From Rhodobiaceae bacterium (GTDB taxonomy: Bacteria > Pseudomonadota > Alphaproteobacteria > Parvibaculales > Parvibaculaceae), in NCBI GenBank assembly GCA_003330885.1, contig CP030277.1, positions 1,364,001 to 1,428,000 of the forward strand: a DNA stretch of 64,000 bases. The letters are read 5' to 3'. Each line of letters starts with the position of its first letter. Position 1 is the first letter of the stretch. A model generated the notes under the pieces. That model searched no databases, had not been told where the DNA came from, and saw nothing but the letters and a program-made list of their open reading frames with translations. This document shows, piece by piece, positions 9,265-18,780 of this stretch. The position numbers were made by a program, and so were the translations under genes.

Positions 9265-10247
9265 CGGACCCGGCCAGCGATCAAAATGCCGCCAATGCCG
9301 AGCGCTATTGAGACAAACCAGAAAAAGCCACCAAGCACCGGCACACCGGCACCTGCCCAAAGGACCAGTGAGCCGACCACCACCAATGCGAGCCGCCTGC
9401 CCGATCCGTCTCCAAACTCAAGGCCTGCGAGGTCGACCAGAAAGCCGCCAATGATAATGGCTGCCGTGACCATCCCTGCGCAAAAGACGACCCCGTATAG
9501 GGCGATCAGAAGAAACGCAAATGGCAGGCCTATGATCGTGAAGGCAGCAAACACGGCAACAACCGGAAGCCCGAGCATCCAGACAAGACCGTAAAAAATG
9601 GCGAGCGCTGGACTATCGGACGCTGCGACCTGAAGCTTGTCAGACCAGCGCGGTGCCAGAAAAACCAAAATGCCTGCGAAGATGGCCAGAACCAGCGCAC
9701 CAGGAAGTGTGAGTTCTAGCACTACATTGTCTGCCCGCTGATCCTCCCATTGGCCTCGCCAATCTTCGGGCATTTCCGGGGCAGCGCCAGCATCATCGGA
9801 AAAGAAGTGACTTTCGATCTCCCCGCCCACACGAGCGTCCTCTGCTATATCTGCCGACGAGCTCGTGTAATAGGAAAGGTTTCCATCAATTTCTGTATCA
9901 GGGCCGAGGACCAGGTCAACCGCCCAGACGGACACATCTCCGTCTATCGGCCCATTGAGCAACACTGACTGGCCGCGAATATCAAGGTCGCCGTCAATCG
10001 TCCCATCAACAACAATGCGTCGCCCAGCGAGCCAGGCATTGCCATCAACGGTCACGTCATCGGCAATAACAATCGAGTCTCCGGAAGCACGCAGATCGCG
10101 TTCGACATTTTCTGAGATGACAACGTCTGCGCCAGCGAGGAACAGAGCCTCTTCGCTCTCCCAGCGAACCGTCGATTCCTCCGCCAAAGCGAGTGTTGGA
10201 AATGCCAGGAGCCCAACGAAAAGAGAAACGAGTGCGTTCCGTATCAT
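9249..10247 (-). CDS. membrane protein with bactofilin-like repeat domain
   Basis: 332 residues, function unknown. It begins with a signal peptide ([18 protein letters not shown]). Residues about 30-150 are a run of short beta-strand repeats rich in V, I, D and G, with phrases such as [19 protein letters not shown] and [20 protein letters not shown], resembling the beta-helix of bactofilins and other polymer-forming cytoskeletal proteins. Residues about 175-330 hold four or more hydrophobic segments. The signal peptide would place the repeats outside the cytoplasm, unlike ordinary bactofilins. Tail-to-tail overlap with lipB is 16 bases. Confidence 0.75.
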   Translation of the reverse strand: MIRNALVSLFVGLLAFPTLALAEESTVRWESEEALFLAGADVVISENVERDLRASGDSIVIADDVTVDGNAWLAGRRIVVDGTIDGDLDIRGQSVLLNGPIDGDVSVWAVDLVLGPDTEIDGNLSYYTSSSADIAEDARVGGEIESHFFSDDAGAAPEMPEDWRGQWEDQRADNVVLELTLPGALVLAIFAGILVFLAPRWSDKLQVAASDSPALAIFYGLVWMLGLPVVAVFAAFTIIGLPFAFLLIALYGVVFCAGMVTAAIIIGGFLVDLAGLEFGDGSGRRLALVVVGSLVLWAGAGVPVLGGFFWFVSIALGIGGILIAGRVRYEAL

Positions 10248-10303
10248 GTGATTGAGCTCCAGACCGAACAGACAGACCTACTATATTTAGGTGTTATTGC
10301 AGA

Positions 10304-10340
10304 AAGAACAACGCCCGCCAGGACAAACCAAGCGGGCGCT
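10304..10340 (-). terminator. probable terminator after pccA
   Basis: On the minus strand CGCCCGC pairs with GCGGGCG around a 13-base loop, about 25 bases after the pccA stop, followed by a weak T-rich run (TTGTTCTTTC). Confidence 0.55.
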
Positions 10341-10363
10341 GAGAACCAGTTCAAGCAAGATCA

Positions 10364-12388
10364 TCACTCAAATTCGATGATCACCTCGTCGACCTGAAGG
10401 CTATCGCCAGCCGCCGCCGAAATCTCAGCGACAACACCGTCGCGTTCAGCGCGTAAGATGTTCTCCATCTTCATCGCTTCAACAACAGCGAGGGTCTGCC
10501 CTACTTTCACTTCCTGGCCGACTTCCACATTGATGGAAACCACAAGACCAGGCATCGGGCATAGGAGATATTTGGAAGTATCCGCTTCAACCTTCTCCGG
10601 CATGAATTGCACGAGGTCATGCGCATTCTTGGTGCGGACCGCCGCGTTCACAGTTGAGCCACGATAAGTGAGATTGTAACCCTGAAGACCGCGGGCCCGT
10701 TCAGCCTGCAGCACGATCGGATCACCATCAATAACGCCTTCGAAGACAACATCACCAGGACGCCATTCACTGGCGACAGTGTGGCGGCTACGCTCACTGC
10801 CATCGTCGTTCTGAAGGATCACAATGAGCTGCTCGTCCTCTGGCTCTGTCCGCAGGTGAATGATGTGCTCTTTGTCGAGCGCCACCACCCAGTCTTCCGG
10901 AAGGAAGCGGGGACGGTTCGGCAACTGTCCTGTGATCTCAGTCGCACGCAGCGCATGGATCTCATTCATGAAGGCTGCCGCGAGAACGAGTTTGTCTGCC
11001 CGTTCAGGAGAAACTGCCACACCTTCAAAGCCGTCAGGATATTCCTCAGCAATAAAACCAGTATTGATGTTCCCTGATCGGAAGCGCTCATGCTCCATGA
11101 TCGCACCAAGGAACGGGATATTGTGTTGGATACCTTCAATGTAGAACGCGTCCAGAGCGTCCGACATCGCATCTACCGCTTCCTCGCGCGTCGCGGCATG
11201 CGTACAGAGTTTCGCGATCATCGGATCGTAATAGAGAGAGATCTCGCCGCCCTCATAGACACCGGTATCGTTTCGAACAGTGATACCATTCTCCGACGTC
11301 ACCTCTGCAGGTGGCTGGTACCGGCTCAAACGGCCAATCGACGGTAGGAACCCACGATAAGGATCTTCCGCATAGATCCGGCTTTCAATCGCCCAGCCAT
11401 TGAGCTTCACGTCGGACTGCTTAATCGACAGCTTCTCGCCTGCAGCAACCCGTATCATCTGTTCAACCAGGTCGATGCCTGTAATGAGTTCGGTTACAGG
11501 GTGCTCAACCTGAAGACGTGTATTCATCTCAAGGAAGTAGAAATTCTTGTCCTTGTCGACAATGAACTCAACCGTACCTGCACTCTGATAGTTTACGGCC
11601 TTCGCGAGTGCGACAGCCTGCTCACCCATTTTTTTACGTGTGACTTCATCAAGAAACGGGCTTGGCGCTTCTTCAATTACCTTCTGGTTACGACGCTGGA
11701 TCGAACACTCCCGCTCACCCACATAGATCGCGTCAGTTCCGTCTGCCATCACCTGGATTTCGATGTGACGTGGTTCAATGACAAACTTCTCAATGAAAAT
11801 GCGGTCATCGCCAAAGCTCGACACAGCTTCATTGATCGCAGATTGAAAACCCTCAGCAACATCGTCTGCGGACCAGGCAATGCGCATGCCCTTCCCGCCG
11901 CCCCCGGCAGACGCTTTCATCATCACGGGGTAGCCGACTTCACCAGCTATCTTTAATGCTTCTTCAGTGTCCTTAATGACACCGAGATGGCCCGGCACCG
12001 TGTTCACTTTTGCTTTGTCAGCGAACTTCTTGGACGCAATCTTGTCGCCCATCACTTCGATGGCTTCGACGTTTGGACCAATGAAGGCAATGCCTTCTTT
12101 CTGAAGCAGTTCGGCAAAAGCTGCATTCTCTGACAGGAAGCCATAGCCTGGATGAACCGCTTCTGCGCCGGTATCTTTTACTGCTTGGAGAATTTTCTCC
12201 ATCACCAGATAGGATTCTGCAGATGCTGCAGGTCCGATATTGACGGCTTCGTCCGCCATCTCCACATGCAGCGCGTCTTTGTCAGCATCGGAATAGACAG
12301 CGACCGTCGCGATGCCCATTTTCTTGGCCGTCTTCATCACACGGCATGCAATTTCGCCTCGATTAGCGATCAGGATCTTTTTAAACAT
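10364..12388 (-). CDS. pccA: propionyl-CoA carboxylase alpha subunit (biotin carboxylase plus biotin carrier)
   Basis: 674 residues. An N-terminal biotin carboxylase domain (FKKILIANRGEIACRVMKTA at the start, the ATP-grasp loop ASAGGGGKGMRIA near 165, EMNTRLQVEHPVTE near 290) is followed by a linker region and a C-terminal biotinyl domain whose biotin-accepting lysine is K640 in EAMKMENIL. It makes carboxybiotin from bicarbonate and ATP for the beta subunit. pccB lies immediately upstream in the transcript with a 12-base gap. Together they turn propionyl-CoA into methylmalonyl-CoA. The pairing with a PccB-type rather than MccB-type beta subunit sets the name. Confidence 0.92.
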   Translation of the reverse strand: MFKKILIANRGEIACRVMKTAKKMGIATVAVYSDADKDALHVEMADEAVNIGPAASAESYLVMEKILQAVKDTGAEAVHPGYGFLSENAAFAELLQKEGIAFIGPNVEAIEVMGDKIASKKFADKAKVNTVPGHLGVIKDTEEALKIAGEVGYPVMMKASAGGGGKGMRIAWSADDVAEGFQSAINEAVSSFGDDRIFIEKFVIEPRHIEIQVMADGTDAIYVGERECSIQRRNQKVIEEAPSPFLDEVTRKKMGEQAVALAKAVNYQSAGTVEFIVDKDKNFYFLEMNTRLQVEHPVTELITGIDLVEQMIRVAAGEKLSIKQSDVKLNGWAIESRIYAEDPYRGFLPSIGRLSRYQPPAEVTSENGITVRNDTGVYEGGEISLYYDPMIAKLCTHAATREEAVDAMSDALDAFYIEGIQHNIPFLGAIMEHERFRSGNINTGFIAEEYPDGFEGVAVSPERADKLVLAAAFMNEIHALRATEITGQLPNRPRFLPEDWVVALDKEHIIHLRTEPEDEQLIVILQNDDGSERSRHTVASEWRPGDVVFEGVIDGDPIVLQAERARGLQGYNLTYRGSTVNAAVRTKNAHDLVQFMPEKVEADTSKYLLCPMPGLVVSINVEVGQEVKVGQTLAVVEAMKMENILRAERDGVVAEISAAAGDSLQVDEVIIEFE

Positions 12389-12400
12389 TTGATCGCCCCC

Positions 12401-13933
12401 TTAAAGCGGAATGTTGTCGTGTTTTTTCCAAGGATTTTCGAGCTCTTTGTCACGCAGCACCGCCAGCGCCCGGGCGATCCGAGGTCGCGTATTGTGAGGC
12501 ATAATGACCTCATCAATGTAACCTCGCTCAGCCGCTTTAAATGGGTTCAAGAAACGGTCTTCATACTCAGCAGTATGTTCCGCGATTTTGGCTTCGTCGT
12601 TAATGTCTTTGCGGTGGATGATTTCCACTGCGCCCTTCGCACCCATCACAGCCACTTCAGCCGTTGGCCAGGCATAATTCACATCGCCGCGCAAATGCGT
12701 TGACGCCATAACAACGTAGGCGCCGCCATAAGCTTTACGCGTGATCACGGTAATCTTCGGTACGGTTGCTTCGGCATAGGCGTAGAGCAATTTCGCACCA
12801 TGCTTGATAAGTCCGCCATATTCCTGTGACGTGCCAGGCAAGAAGCCAGGAACATCCACCAATGTGACAATCGGAATATCAAAGCAGTCGCAGAAGCGAA
12901 CGAACCGGGCGGCTTTCCGGCTGGCATCACTGTCCAGAACACCGGCAAGCGTCATAGGCTGGTTAGCGACAATGCCAACCGTCCGACCTTCAATACGTCC
13001 AAATCCAGTGATGATGTTCTTTGCAAAACTCTCCTGGATCTCAAAGAAGTCGCCCTCATCAATGAGCTTCAACACAAGCTCTTTCATGTCATAGGGCATA
13101 TTGGGATTGCTTGGGATCAGCGTATCGAGAGAGGGCTCGACACGGTCCTGATCATCAAAGAAAGGACGTTCAGGCACATCAGAGCGATTGGAGGATGGCA
13201 GATAGTCAATCAGACGACGAACCTGGCTCATCGCGACAACGTCATTCTCAAAAGCACCATCAGCAACAGAAGATTTGGTGGAATGAACCGATGCGCCGCC
13301 CAACTCTTCAGAGGTCACTTCTTCATTGGTCACCGTCTTCACAACATCAGGGCCCGTCACGAACATGTAGGACGTGTCTTTAACCATGAAGATGAAGTCG
13401 GTCATTGCTGGTGAATAAACATCACCACCCGCGCATGGGCCCATGATCACAGAAATCTGTGGGATAACGCCGGAGGCCAACACATTGCGGCTAAACACTT
13501 CGCCATACCCGCCAAGCGCATCCACGCCTTCCTGGATGCGAGCGCCACCGGCGTCAAACAGGCCGATAATCGGCGCGCCCATTTTGAGCGCCATATCCTG
13601 AACCTTGTTGATCTTCTTCGCGTGGTTACGCGACAACGATCCGCCCATTACGGTGAAGTCCTTGGCAAACAGGTAGACCGGACGTCCGTTGACCGTGCCC
13701 CAGCCGGTGACAACACCATCGCCGGGTACCTTCTGGCCTTCCATGCCGAAATCGTAGCAATCATGCTCAACAAACATGTCGAACTCTTCGAAGCTGCCCT
13801 CATCCAGCAGCAGGCTGATCCGCTCACGTGCAGTCAGTTTTCCCTTGCTGTGTTGAGAGTCGATCCGCCGTTCACCGCCACCCAATCTGGCCACGGCGCG
13901 TCGTTCTTCTAGCTGACGAATAATTTCTTTCAT
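12401..13933 (-). CDS. pccB: propionyl-CoA carboxylase beta subunit (carboxyltransferase)
   Basis: 510 residues from the ATG at 13933, chosen because GAGGGGG sits just upstream and the product begins [20 protein letters not shown] as in PccB; the open frame extends 44 codons further. Landmarks are [21 protein letters not shown]-like text (here [17 protein letters not shown]), [37 protein letters not shown] and [12 protein letters not shown]. It transfers CO2 from carboxybiotin to propionyl-CoA. Forms an operon with pccA. Propionyl-CoA would come from branched-chain amino acids and odd-chain fatty acids. Confidence 0.93.
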   Translation of the reverse strand: MKEIIRQLEERRAVARLGGGERRIDSQHSKGKLTARERISLLLDEGSFEEFDMFVEHDCYDFGMEGQKVPGDGVVTGWGTVNGRPVYLFAKDFTVMGGSLSRNHAKKINKVQDMALKMGAPIIGLFDAGGARIQEGVDALGGYGEVFSRNVLASGVIPQISVIMGPCAGGDVYSPAMTDFIFMVKDTSYMFVTGPDVVKTVTNEEVTSEELGGASVHSTKSSVADGAFENDVVAMSQVRRLIDYLPSSNRSDVPERPFFDDQDRVEPSLDTLIPSNPNMPYDMKELVLKLIDEGDFFEIQESFAKNIITGFGRIEGRTVGIVANQPMTLAGVLDSDASRKAARFVRFCDCFDIPIVTLVDVPGFLPGTSQEYGGLIKHGAKLLYAYAEATVPKITVITRKAYGGAYVVMASTHLRGDVNYAWPTAEVAVMGAKGAVEIIHRKDINDEAKIAEHTAEYEDRFLNPFKAAERGYIDEVIMPHNTRPRIARALAVLRDKELENPWKKHDNIPL

Positions 13934-14067
13934 GAAGCCCCCTCTGTGCTGCTCGGGACACATCCCCAAGAGCCGGCTTATTGTTTTGGAAGACCACCTT
14001 AGACGAATGCTACCCAGGCTTCCAAAGCCGCCCGGTCCGGGTCCATAAGGCGCTTTGAATAGCACCG

Positions 14068-14089
14068 AAAACGCCCATTTGCCAATGGG
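14068..14089 (-). terminator. weak terminator after the ATP12-like gene
   Basis: On the minus strand CCCATT-GGCA-AATGGG is followed by CG and four T residues, about 50 bases past the stop codon. The stem is only six pairs, so this is tentative. The rest of 13934-14139 shows nothing I recognise. Confidence 0.4.
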
Positions 14090-14139
14090 TTATCGCCTTT
14101 TCATGACGATCAACAAAGGAGGTCAGATGACGTAGCGAC

Positions 14140-14919
14140 TTAGAGGAGTTCCAGATACTTGGCGGTCGCATCCAGCATCTCACGGCGCCCCTCAAGACGG
14201 GCCTGAGCCTCTTCATCCCACCCCCAGCGCTCAGCCTGCCAGGCTTCGTCCAGATGAGCCAAATCATGGGCCTGGTCAGGAGTGATATGAGATTCCAACA
14301 ATGCCAAGCCCAAAACCAGCGAACCGCACAAGGAAACCGCCTGATGGAGACCCGCCAGCTCAAATTCTGATCGACAGGCGACCACATTATGCAATCTGCC
14401 CAGCACTTCAGGCGATTGGTCTTTGAAAATGACGCCAGAAGCCAATTCCAGACGTGCCCCGTACCGCCCATCCAGCCAATCAAGCAACGGATCCCATTGC
14501 TCCGCCTGACGTGTGACCAGGCTCTCTGGATCATCTGCTCGATAGCAAAGAAGGTCTGATCCACCAAAAGCAGCAATTTCGTCGACGACTTCGTCTTTCC
14601 TGGGGCCCACACGGTCAAGTGCCGTGTTTGCAAGCTTGGTGACGAGCATGGTTTCCGGGACAATGTGCTTTTCCTGGGCATTCCACTCTTCAGCGATTGC
14701 CTCACCAAGCCCTGCCGTCGGCACCTTGAGAATGACCCTGGCTGGCGTTTTGATCGATCGACCATCGAGCTCAATAACGAAACCATTTTCGGCTGCCCGC
14801 GACGTTGCCGACTCATAAAACCGTTTCCGCAGATTGGCATTCGCCGCGTCGCCAGGGTGCGAGACAAACCGGTCTGCCTTCAAAATTTTATCTTCGTCGT
14901 CTTTCACAGCCGATCTCAC
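14140..14919 (-). CDS. ATP12-family chaperone for F1-ATPase assembly
   Basis: 259 residues matching the ATP12 family: KRFYESATSRAAENGFVIEL near the start (shown in part: RFYESATSRA), LDGRSIKTPAR, AEEWNAQEKHIVPETM, LANTALDRV and the C-terminal EAWQAERWGWDEEAQAR. Family members bind the alpha subunit of F1-ATPase during assembly in mitochondria, and the family is widespread in alphaproteobacteria. The frame begins at a GTG directly after the asmA stop; a second GTG at 14907 is also possible. It is the last gene of the overlapping chain that starts at rarA. Confidence 0.9.
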   Translation of the reverse strand: MRSAVKDDEDKILKADRFVSHPGDAANANLRKRFYESATSRAAENGFVIELDGRSIKTPARVILKVPTAGLGEAIAEEWNAQEKHIVPETMLVTKLANTALDRVGPRKDEVVDEIAAFGGSDLLCYRADDPESLVTRQAEQWDPLLDWLDGRYGARLELASGVIFKDQSPEVLGRLHNVVACRSEFELAGLHQAVSLCGSLVLGLALLESHITPDQAHDLAHLDEAWQAERWGWDEEAQARLEGRREMLDATAKYLELL

Positions 14920-16689
14920 TCAAAATGGGGAGGTTAGGATATCGCCAACCCCTTCTATGATGCCGCCAGCACCCTCACCAACATCCTCAAGAACACTTGT
15001 TTCTTCACTGTTCGCAGACCCGGAACGCGCGCCTGCCCCAATCACTTCCAGACAGGCACTCGCTTCATCCGCATCAAAACTCTGAGCACTGACAAGCGGC
15101 AACAAGGCGCCAATGCCCCCAGTGAGAGCTCCGGCGCCAACGGCAACAGCGAGATCGCCGAGCAATGCACCGGTGTCTGGCAAGACGCTGGGCGATGTGA
15201 GAGAACCAGAAACATTCACTGGCGTCGCCAGGCTCAGCAAGCCAGGGTCATTTGGCCGTGGATTGAGACGCATGTTGATTGTTTCATCCCGCAGGTTGAT
15301 CGTTCCAGAACCCGACGTGCGCATCTCGCTTGTCACAAGAGCAAGCGCCGCGACATTGCCGACGCCCTTGTTGAATTCAATTTCGCCGATAAAGCAGGTA
15401 AGGTCTGCGATACCGGAATCGCCGCCTTTAGGGATCAGGGCCCAGATCAAATCTTTGGCAATCCATTCAAAGGCGCTCGAGTGAATATTTCCACGCCCTG
15501 TCGCGATATCAATCTTCCCATTAAGGTTTGACGCGATCTCGGCAAATGATCCACCGCTTGCAGATAGATCAAGACCGATATGTCCAGCGACATCAACGAG
15601 GTCTGTTGCACCAGACTCTTTCAGGAACCTGCCAATATCAAAGCCCGGCGCTGAGAGTGTAATGCTTGCGTGCGGTGACCCTGTGTTTGCCGCGCTGACG
15701 TTAGCTTCTACCCGCCGCTCACCATAAGTCGCAAATATCGGTGCACTGAGCGATCCACCTTTGAGGGTTATAGCGGTCTGAAAATCAGTGAACTCCAGAT
15801 CCTGATAGGTGAGATTTTCAATTGCGACATCGACCTCCCCATTGAGAACACTCAAGACGCTGAACGGAAGTGGCGTTTTGCTGAACAAACCATCTTGTGC
15901 TGCATCGTCTGGAGCAGCGCCCCCGATCGCGCCCAGATCAATATCAGTCGCCGACAGTTCGCCATCAATCGTGATGGGCGAGTTTTCGCTGCCACGATCC
16001 CCCTTGAGGGTCCCGGTAAGCTCAACATCTCCATAGGTGAGCTTGAGGTTGCTGACACGAAACGCTCTCTCATCGCCAATGATCAAGGCAGAGACAGATG
16101 CCGGATTTGAATCAACATCGCCAAACAAACCAATGGCGACCCCCTCTCCTCTCGGCTCGATATCCGCCCGGGTCAAATCCACCTCCGTGGCATCGCCCCG
16201 TCGGCCGCTCTTGTAGGTGACGTGCACATCCTCAAGGACCACGCGGGGAAGGCCAGCAGTCGACGTCTCCACTTCAGTGCCAGACGGCGCACCTTCTGCA
16301 GCCACTCCCTCCAGCACCCAGTTTCCTTTGCCCCCAGATCCCGTTTCTAGAAGAACGGTCGCACCACGAACATCAAGCCGGGTTACGCCAATGTTTCCGG
16401 AAAGAAGACTTGAGAGAGACAGGCGGATTGCCACGCGATCTGCCGCGAACATGGTGGGGTCTGATCCCCAGGAAGCGTTGCCAAAACGCACGTCTCTCGC
16501 AACGAGCGTCGGGGTCAGAGAAAAACCCACCTCTAGTGGCCCGGCCAATTCTAACGTCCGCCCGGTCTGATCTTCTGCAAGCGACGCTATTTCAGTTCGA
16601 TAGGCATTGATGTCCAAGAACGTAAGTCCGTAGAGCACCCCAACCAGAAAAGTAACAATTGCGAGCAGGACAATGGAAAGCCTTTTCAT
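14920..16689 (-). CDS. AsmA family protein
   Basis: 589 residues from the ATG at 16689, which forms an ATGA overlap with the HAD gene's stop. One N-terminal membrane anchor (LSIVLLAIVTFLVGVLYGL) is followed by a long periplasmic part: AsmA-type N-domain with LEVGFSLTPTLVARDVRFGN and repeated amphipathic beta-strand segments, then a C-terminal AsmA domain with FLKESGATDLVDVAGHIG-like text and INLRDETINMRL. A second hydrophobic Gly/Ala stretch (GDLAVAVGAGALTGGIGALL) lies near the end. AsmA-like proteins are linked to lipid movement to the outer membrane; the exact role here is unknown. Confidence 0.85.
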   Translation of the reverse strand: MKRLSIVLLAIVTFLVGVLYGLTFLDINAYRTEIASLAEDQTGRTLELAGPLEVGFSLTPTLVARDVRFGNASWGSDPTMFAADRVAIRLSLSSLLSGNIGVTRLDVRGATVLLETGSGGKGNWVLEGVAAEGAPSGTEVETSTAGLPRVVLEDVHVTYKSGRRGDATEVDLTRADIEPRGEGVAIGLFGDVDSNPASVSALIIGDERAFRVSNLKLTYGDVELTGTLKGDRGSENSPITIDGELSATDIDLGAIGGAAPDDAAQDGLFSKTPLPFSVLSVLNGEVDVAIENLTYQDLEFTDFQTAITLKGGSLSAPIFATYGERRVEANVSAANTGSPHASITLSAPGFDIGRFLKESGATDLVDVAGHIGLDLSASGGSFAEIASNLNGKIDIATGRGNIHSSAFEWIAKDLIWALIPKGGDSGIADLTCFIGEIEFNKGVGNVAALALVTSEMRTSGSGTINLRDETINMRLNPRPNDPGLLSLATPVNVSGSLTSPSVLPDTGALLGDLAVAVGAGALTGGIGALLPLVSAQSFDADEASACLEVIGAGARSGSANSEETSVLEDVGEGAGGIIEGVGDILTSPF

Positions 16690-17405
16690 GATGCGTCTTC
16701 CCCAACGTTCGAGGAGCTTTTGCCAACGATGTCGCCAGACCAATGCGCATCCAGATAGGGAACCAGATCATCAAAATGATCGAGAACGTGCGGAGCGCCA
16801 TAGGCCATAAGCTCATCCCTGTCATGATAGCCCCAGGAAACCCCCACAGCATGGGCACCGGCATCACGCCCCATCACAATGTCATAGCTTGTGTCACCGA
16901 AAATAACGGTCTGCGATGCGGTGACACCTGCATCACTCATAGCCTGCTCCATCATCGATGGGTGCGGCTTTGACGGGTGCTCGTCGGCCGTCTGCAGTGT
17001 CATGAAATGACCGTGAAGGTCGTGCAGCTCCAGAATGTTCCGCAATCCTCGTTGAGATTTACCTGTCGCCACACCAAGCAGCACATCTTCCCTGGCAGCC
17101 AGTTGATCAAGCGCCTCTCTCGCACCCGGAAACAGCGGCTCATGAAGAGACGGGTCTTCACGTAAATGAAAAAATGCCTGGCGATAACTCTCTTTCACCA
17201 GCGAGACCGTCGCCCCATCCTCTCGCGGAAGCAGTTTGCTGATCGCTTCTTCTAGGGAAAGGCCAACGATAGAGAGCACCTTTTCTCGTGGCAGAAGCGA
17301 CAGTGAGTGCGCAGAAAAAGCGCGGTTCATCGCAGCGACGATCATGTGCTGACTGTCCACGAGCGTTCCATCGCAATCAAACACAACAAGCTTTAGATCA
17401 CTCAC
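16686..17405 (-). CDS. HAD-superfamily phosphatase (phosphoglycolate phosphatase-like)
   Basis: 239 residues of the HAD subfamily IA. Motif I is VFDCDGTLVDS with nucleophile D9 and acid/base D11; motif II is the threonine in GVATGKSQRG; the lysine is in HPSKPHPSMM; motif IV is IFGDTSYDIVMGRDAG. The cap is the alpha-helical type between motifs I and II. Substrate is not evident; phosphoglycolate or another small phosphoester is likely. It starts and ends with ATGA overlaps with the RluC-like gene and asmA, so it is in the same transcript. Confidence 0.88.
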   Translation of the reverse strand: MSDLKLVVFDCDGTLVDSQHMIVAAMNRAFSAHSLSLLPREKVLSIVGLSLEEAISKLLPREDGATVSLVKESYRQAFFHLREDPSLHEPLFPGAREALDQLAAREDVLLGVATGKSQRGLRNILELHDLHGHFMTLQTADEHPSKPHPSMMEQAMSDAGVTASQTVIFGDTSYDIVMGRDAGAHAVGVSWGYHDRDELMAYGAPHVLDHFDDLVPYLDAHWSGDIVGKSSSNVGEDAS

Positions 17406-18403
17406 AGTTCCAGCTCCGCAAATGGATCACCGTCATCTTGTGTGTCGAGCGCCAGGAGCTTCCATGTCTCCGCCATATGGTCTGACAGCGGCGCTGAAAT
17501 CGCAAACCTGCCCCCATCGGGATGAGCGATGTCCATGGACCGCGCATGAAGATGTAAAGACGATGAAATCTCACCGCCCGGATGCGCCTCCGCGCCCCCA
17601 TACTTCCCGTCGCCAACGATCGGACATTCCAATGCTGCAACGGCATGCACACGCAGCTGATGGGTCCGTCCTGTAACCGGCATGAACGACACCCAAGCAA
17701 GCTTCTGTGCAGCGCGAGCCACCGTCGCAAAATGGGTTTCAGAGAATTGCGCACCTGGCGTTCCATCTGGCACCGGCACCATACGCTCGCCCGATCGACC
17801 CGCCTGTTTAGCAAGTGTCATTCTGATGGTTCCGCGCTCAGGACGCGGAACGCCGACGGTGAGCGCCCAATAGACTTTCCTTGTGTCTCGCTCTTTAAAC
17901 GCCCGTGCGAGCTTCGAGGCTGCCTTTGCGGTACGCGCAAGAAGCAGAACCCCACTCGTATCTCTATCCAATCTGTGGACCAACCGTGGTCGTTCCGGGC
18001 AATCGAACTTGAGGCCTTCCAGCATGCCATCCAAATGCCGTTCCGTGCCCGTACCGCCTTGAACGGCCAGGCCACTCGGCTTGTTGATCGCAATGATTGA
18101 CGCATCTTTGTGCAATACGAGGCTCTGAACGAAGGCTGCTTCCTTCTTGTCAAATGAGGGTCGTGGCGGTTTTTTATTCGGAACAAACCCATCCTGCCCA
18201 CCAAACGGTGGCACACGCACTGTCTGTCCAGCCTCTAGCCGTGCATTCGCTTTGACACGGCCACCATCCACGCGGACCTGTCCCTTTCGCAGCAACTTCT
18301 CAAGCCGAGAATGCGCGAGCTCTGGATAATACCGCTTAAACCAACGATCGACACGCAGCCCGTCATCGTCTTCGCTCACATCAACATGCGCCACACCACT
18401 CAT
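17402..18403 (-). CDS. RluA/RluC-family 23S rRNA pseudouridine synthase
   Basis: 333 residues from the ATG at 18403 (ATGA overlap with crcB; an upstream ATG at 18427 is less likely). An S4 RNA-binding domain (RVDRWFKRYYPELAHSRLEKLL, in part, then GQVRVDGGRVK) precedes the catalytic domain with HRLDRDTSGVLLLAR, which carries the catalytic aspartate, and GRTHQLRVH. Such enzymes make pseudouridine at 23S positions 955, 2504 and 2580 in E. coli (RluC); the exact targets here are inferred from family only. Sits in an overlapping gene chain with crcB and a HAD phosphatase. Confidence 0.88.
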   Translation of the reverse strand: MSGVAHVDVSEDDDGLRVDRWFKRYYPELAHSRLEKLLRKGQVRVDGGRVKANARLEAGQTVRVPPFGGQDGFVPNKKPPRPSFDKKEAAFVQSLVLHKDASIIAINKPSGLAVQGGTGTERHLDGMLEGLKFDCPERPRLVHRLDRDTSGVLLLARTAKAASKLARAFKERDTRKVYWALTVGVPRPERGTIRMTLAKQAGRSGERMVPVPDGTPGAQFSETHFATVARAAQKLAWVSFMPVTGRTHQLRVHAVAALECPIVGDGKYGGAEAHPGGEISSSLHLHARSMDIAHPDGGRFAISAPLSDHMAETWKLLALDTQDDGDPFAELEL

Positions 18404-18780
18404 GAGAGAACCACCCGTGTCAGCCAAATACCAAAGAACAGAGCGAGCACGGCCCCGCCGAGTGAGCCAAATGCGTAGAAGGCTGCAACGCCAACATCTT
18501 TGCGCTCTAGGAGGAGCGAAATGTCTAGGGAAAACGCTGAGAACGTCGTGAAGCCACCGAGCACACCCGTTACAAGAAATGCCCGGACCTCCGGGGACAC
18601 CTGAAACCGCAGCGCCAGGCTTTCAACAATCACTCCCATAAGAAAGGACCCGATAATATTGACGCCAAGAGTCCCCCAGGGGAAACCCGGGCCGAAGTAA
18701 CGAAGTGTCTGCGTTGCAAACAGGTAGCGACCAGTGGCGCCCACGGCGCCGCCAAGCGCCACGGCAATCAGCATTTTCAC
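18400..18780 (-). CDS. crcB: fluoride channel CrcB/Fluc
   Basis: 126 residues from a GTG at 18780 that overlaps the rarA stop as GTGA; an ATG at 18774 is the alternative. Four membrane helices. Signature stretches are GGAVGATGRYLFATQ, LGVNIIGSFLMGV and GVLGGFTTFSAFSLD, the last holding the TTFS region that lines the fluoride path. It exports fluoride as a dual-topology dimer. No fluoride riboswitch is expected or seen, because the gene is embedded between overlapping neighbours. Confidence 0.93.
   Translation of the reverse strand: MKMLIAVALGGAVGATGRYLFATQTLRYFGPGFPWGTLGVNIIGSFLMGVIVESLALRFQVSPEVRAFLVTGVLGGFTTFSAFSLDISLLLERKDVGVAAFYAFGSLGGAVLALFFGIWLTRVVLS

Noticed and set aside
17402-18427. 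Fluoride riboswitch for crcB
   Set aside because: crcB is embedded between overlapping genes with no untranslated leader, so no riboswitch can be placed.
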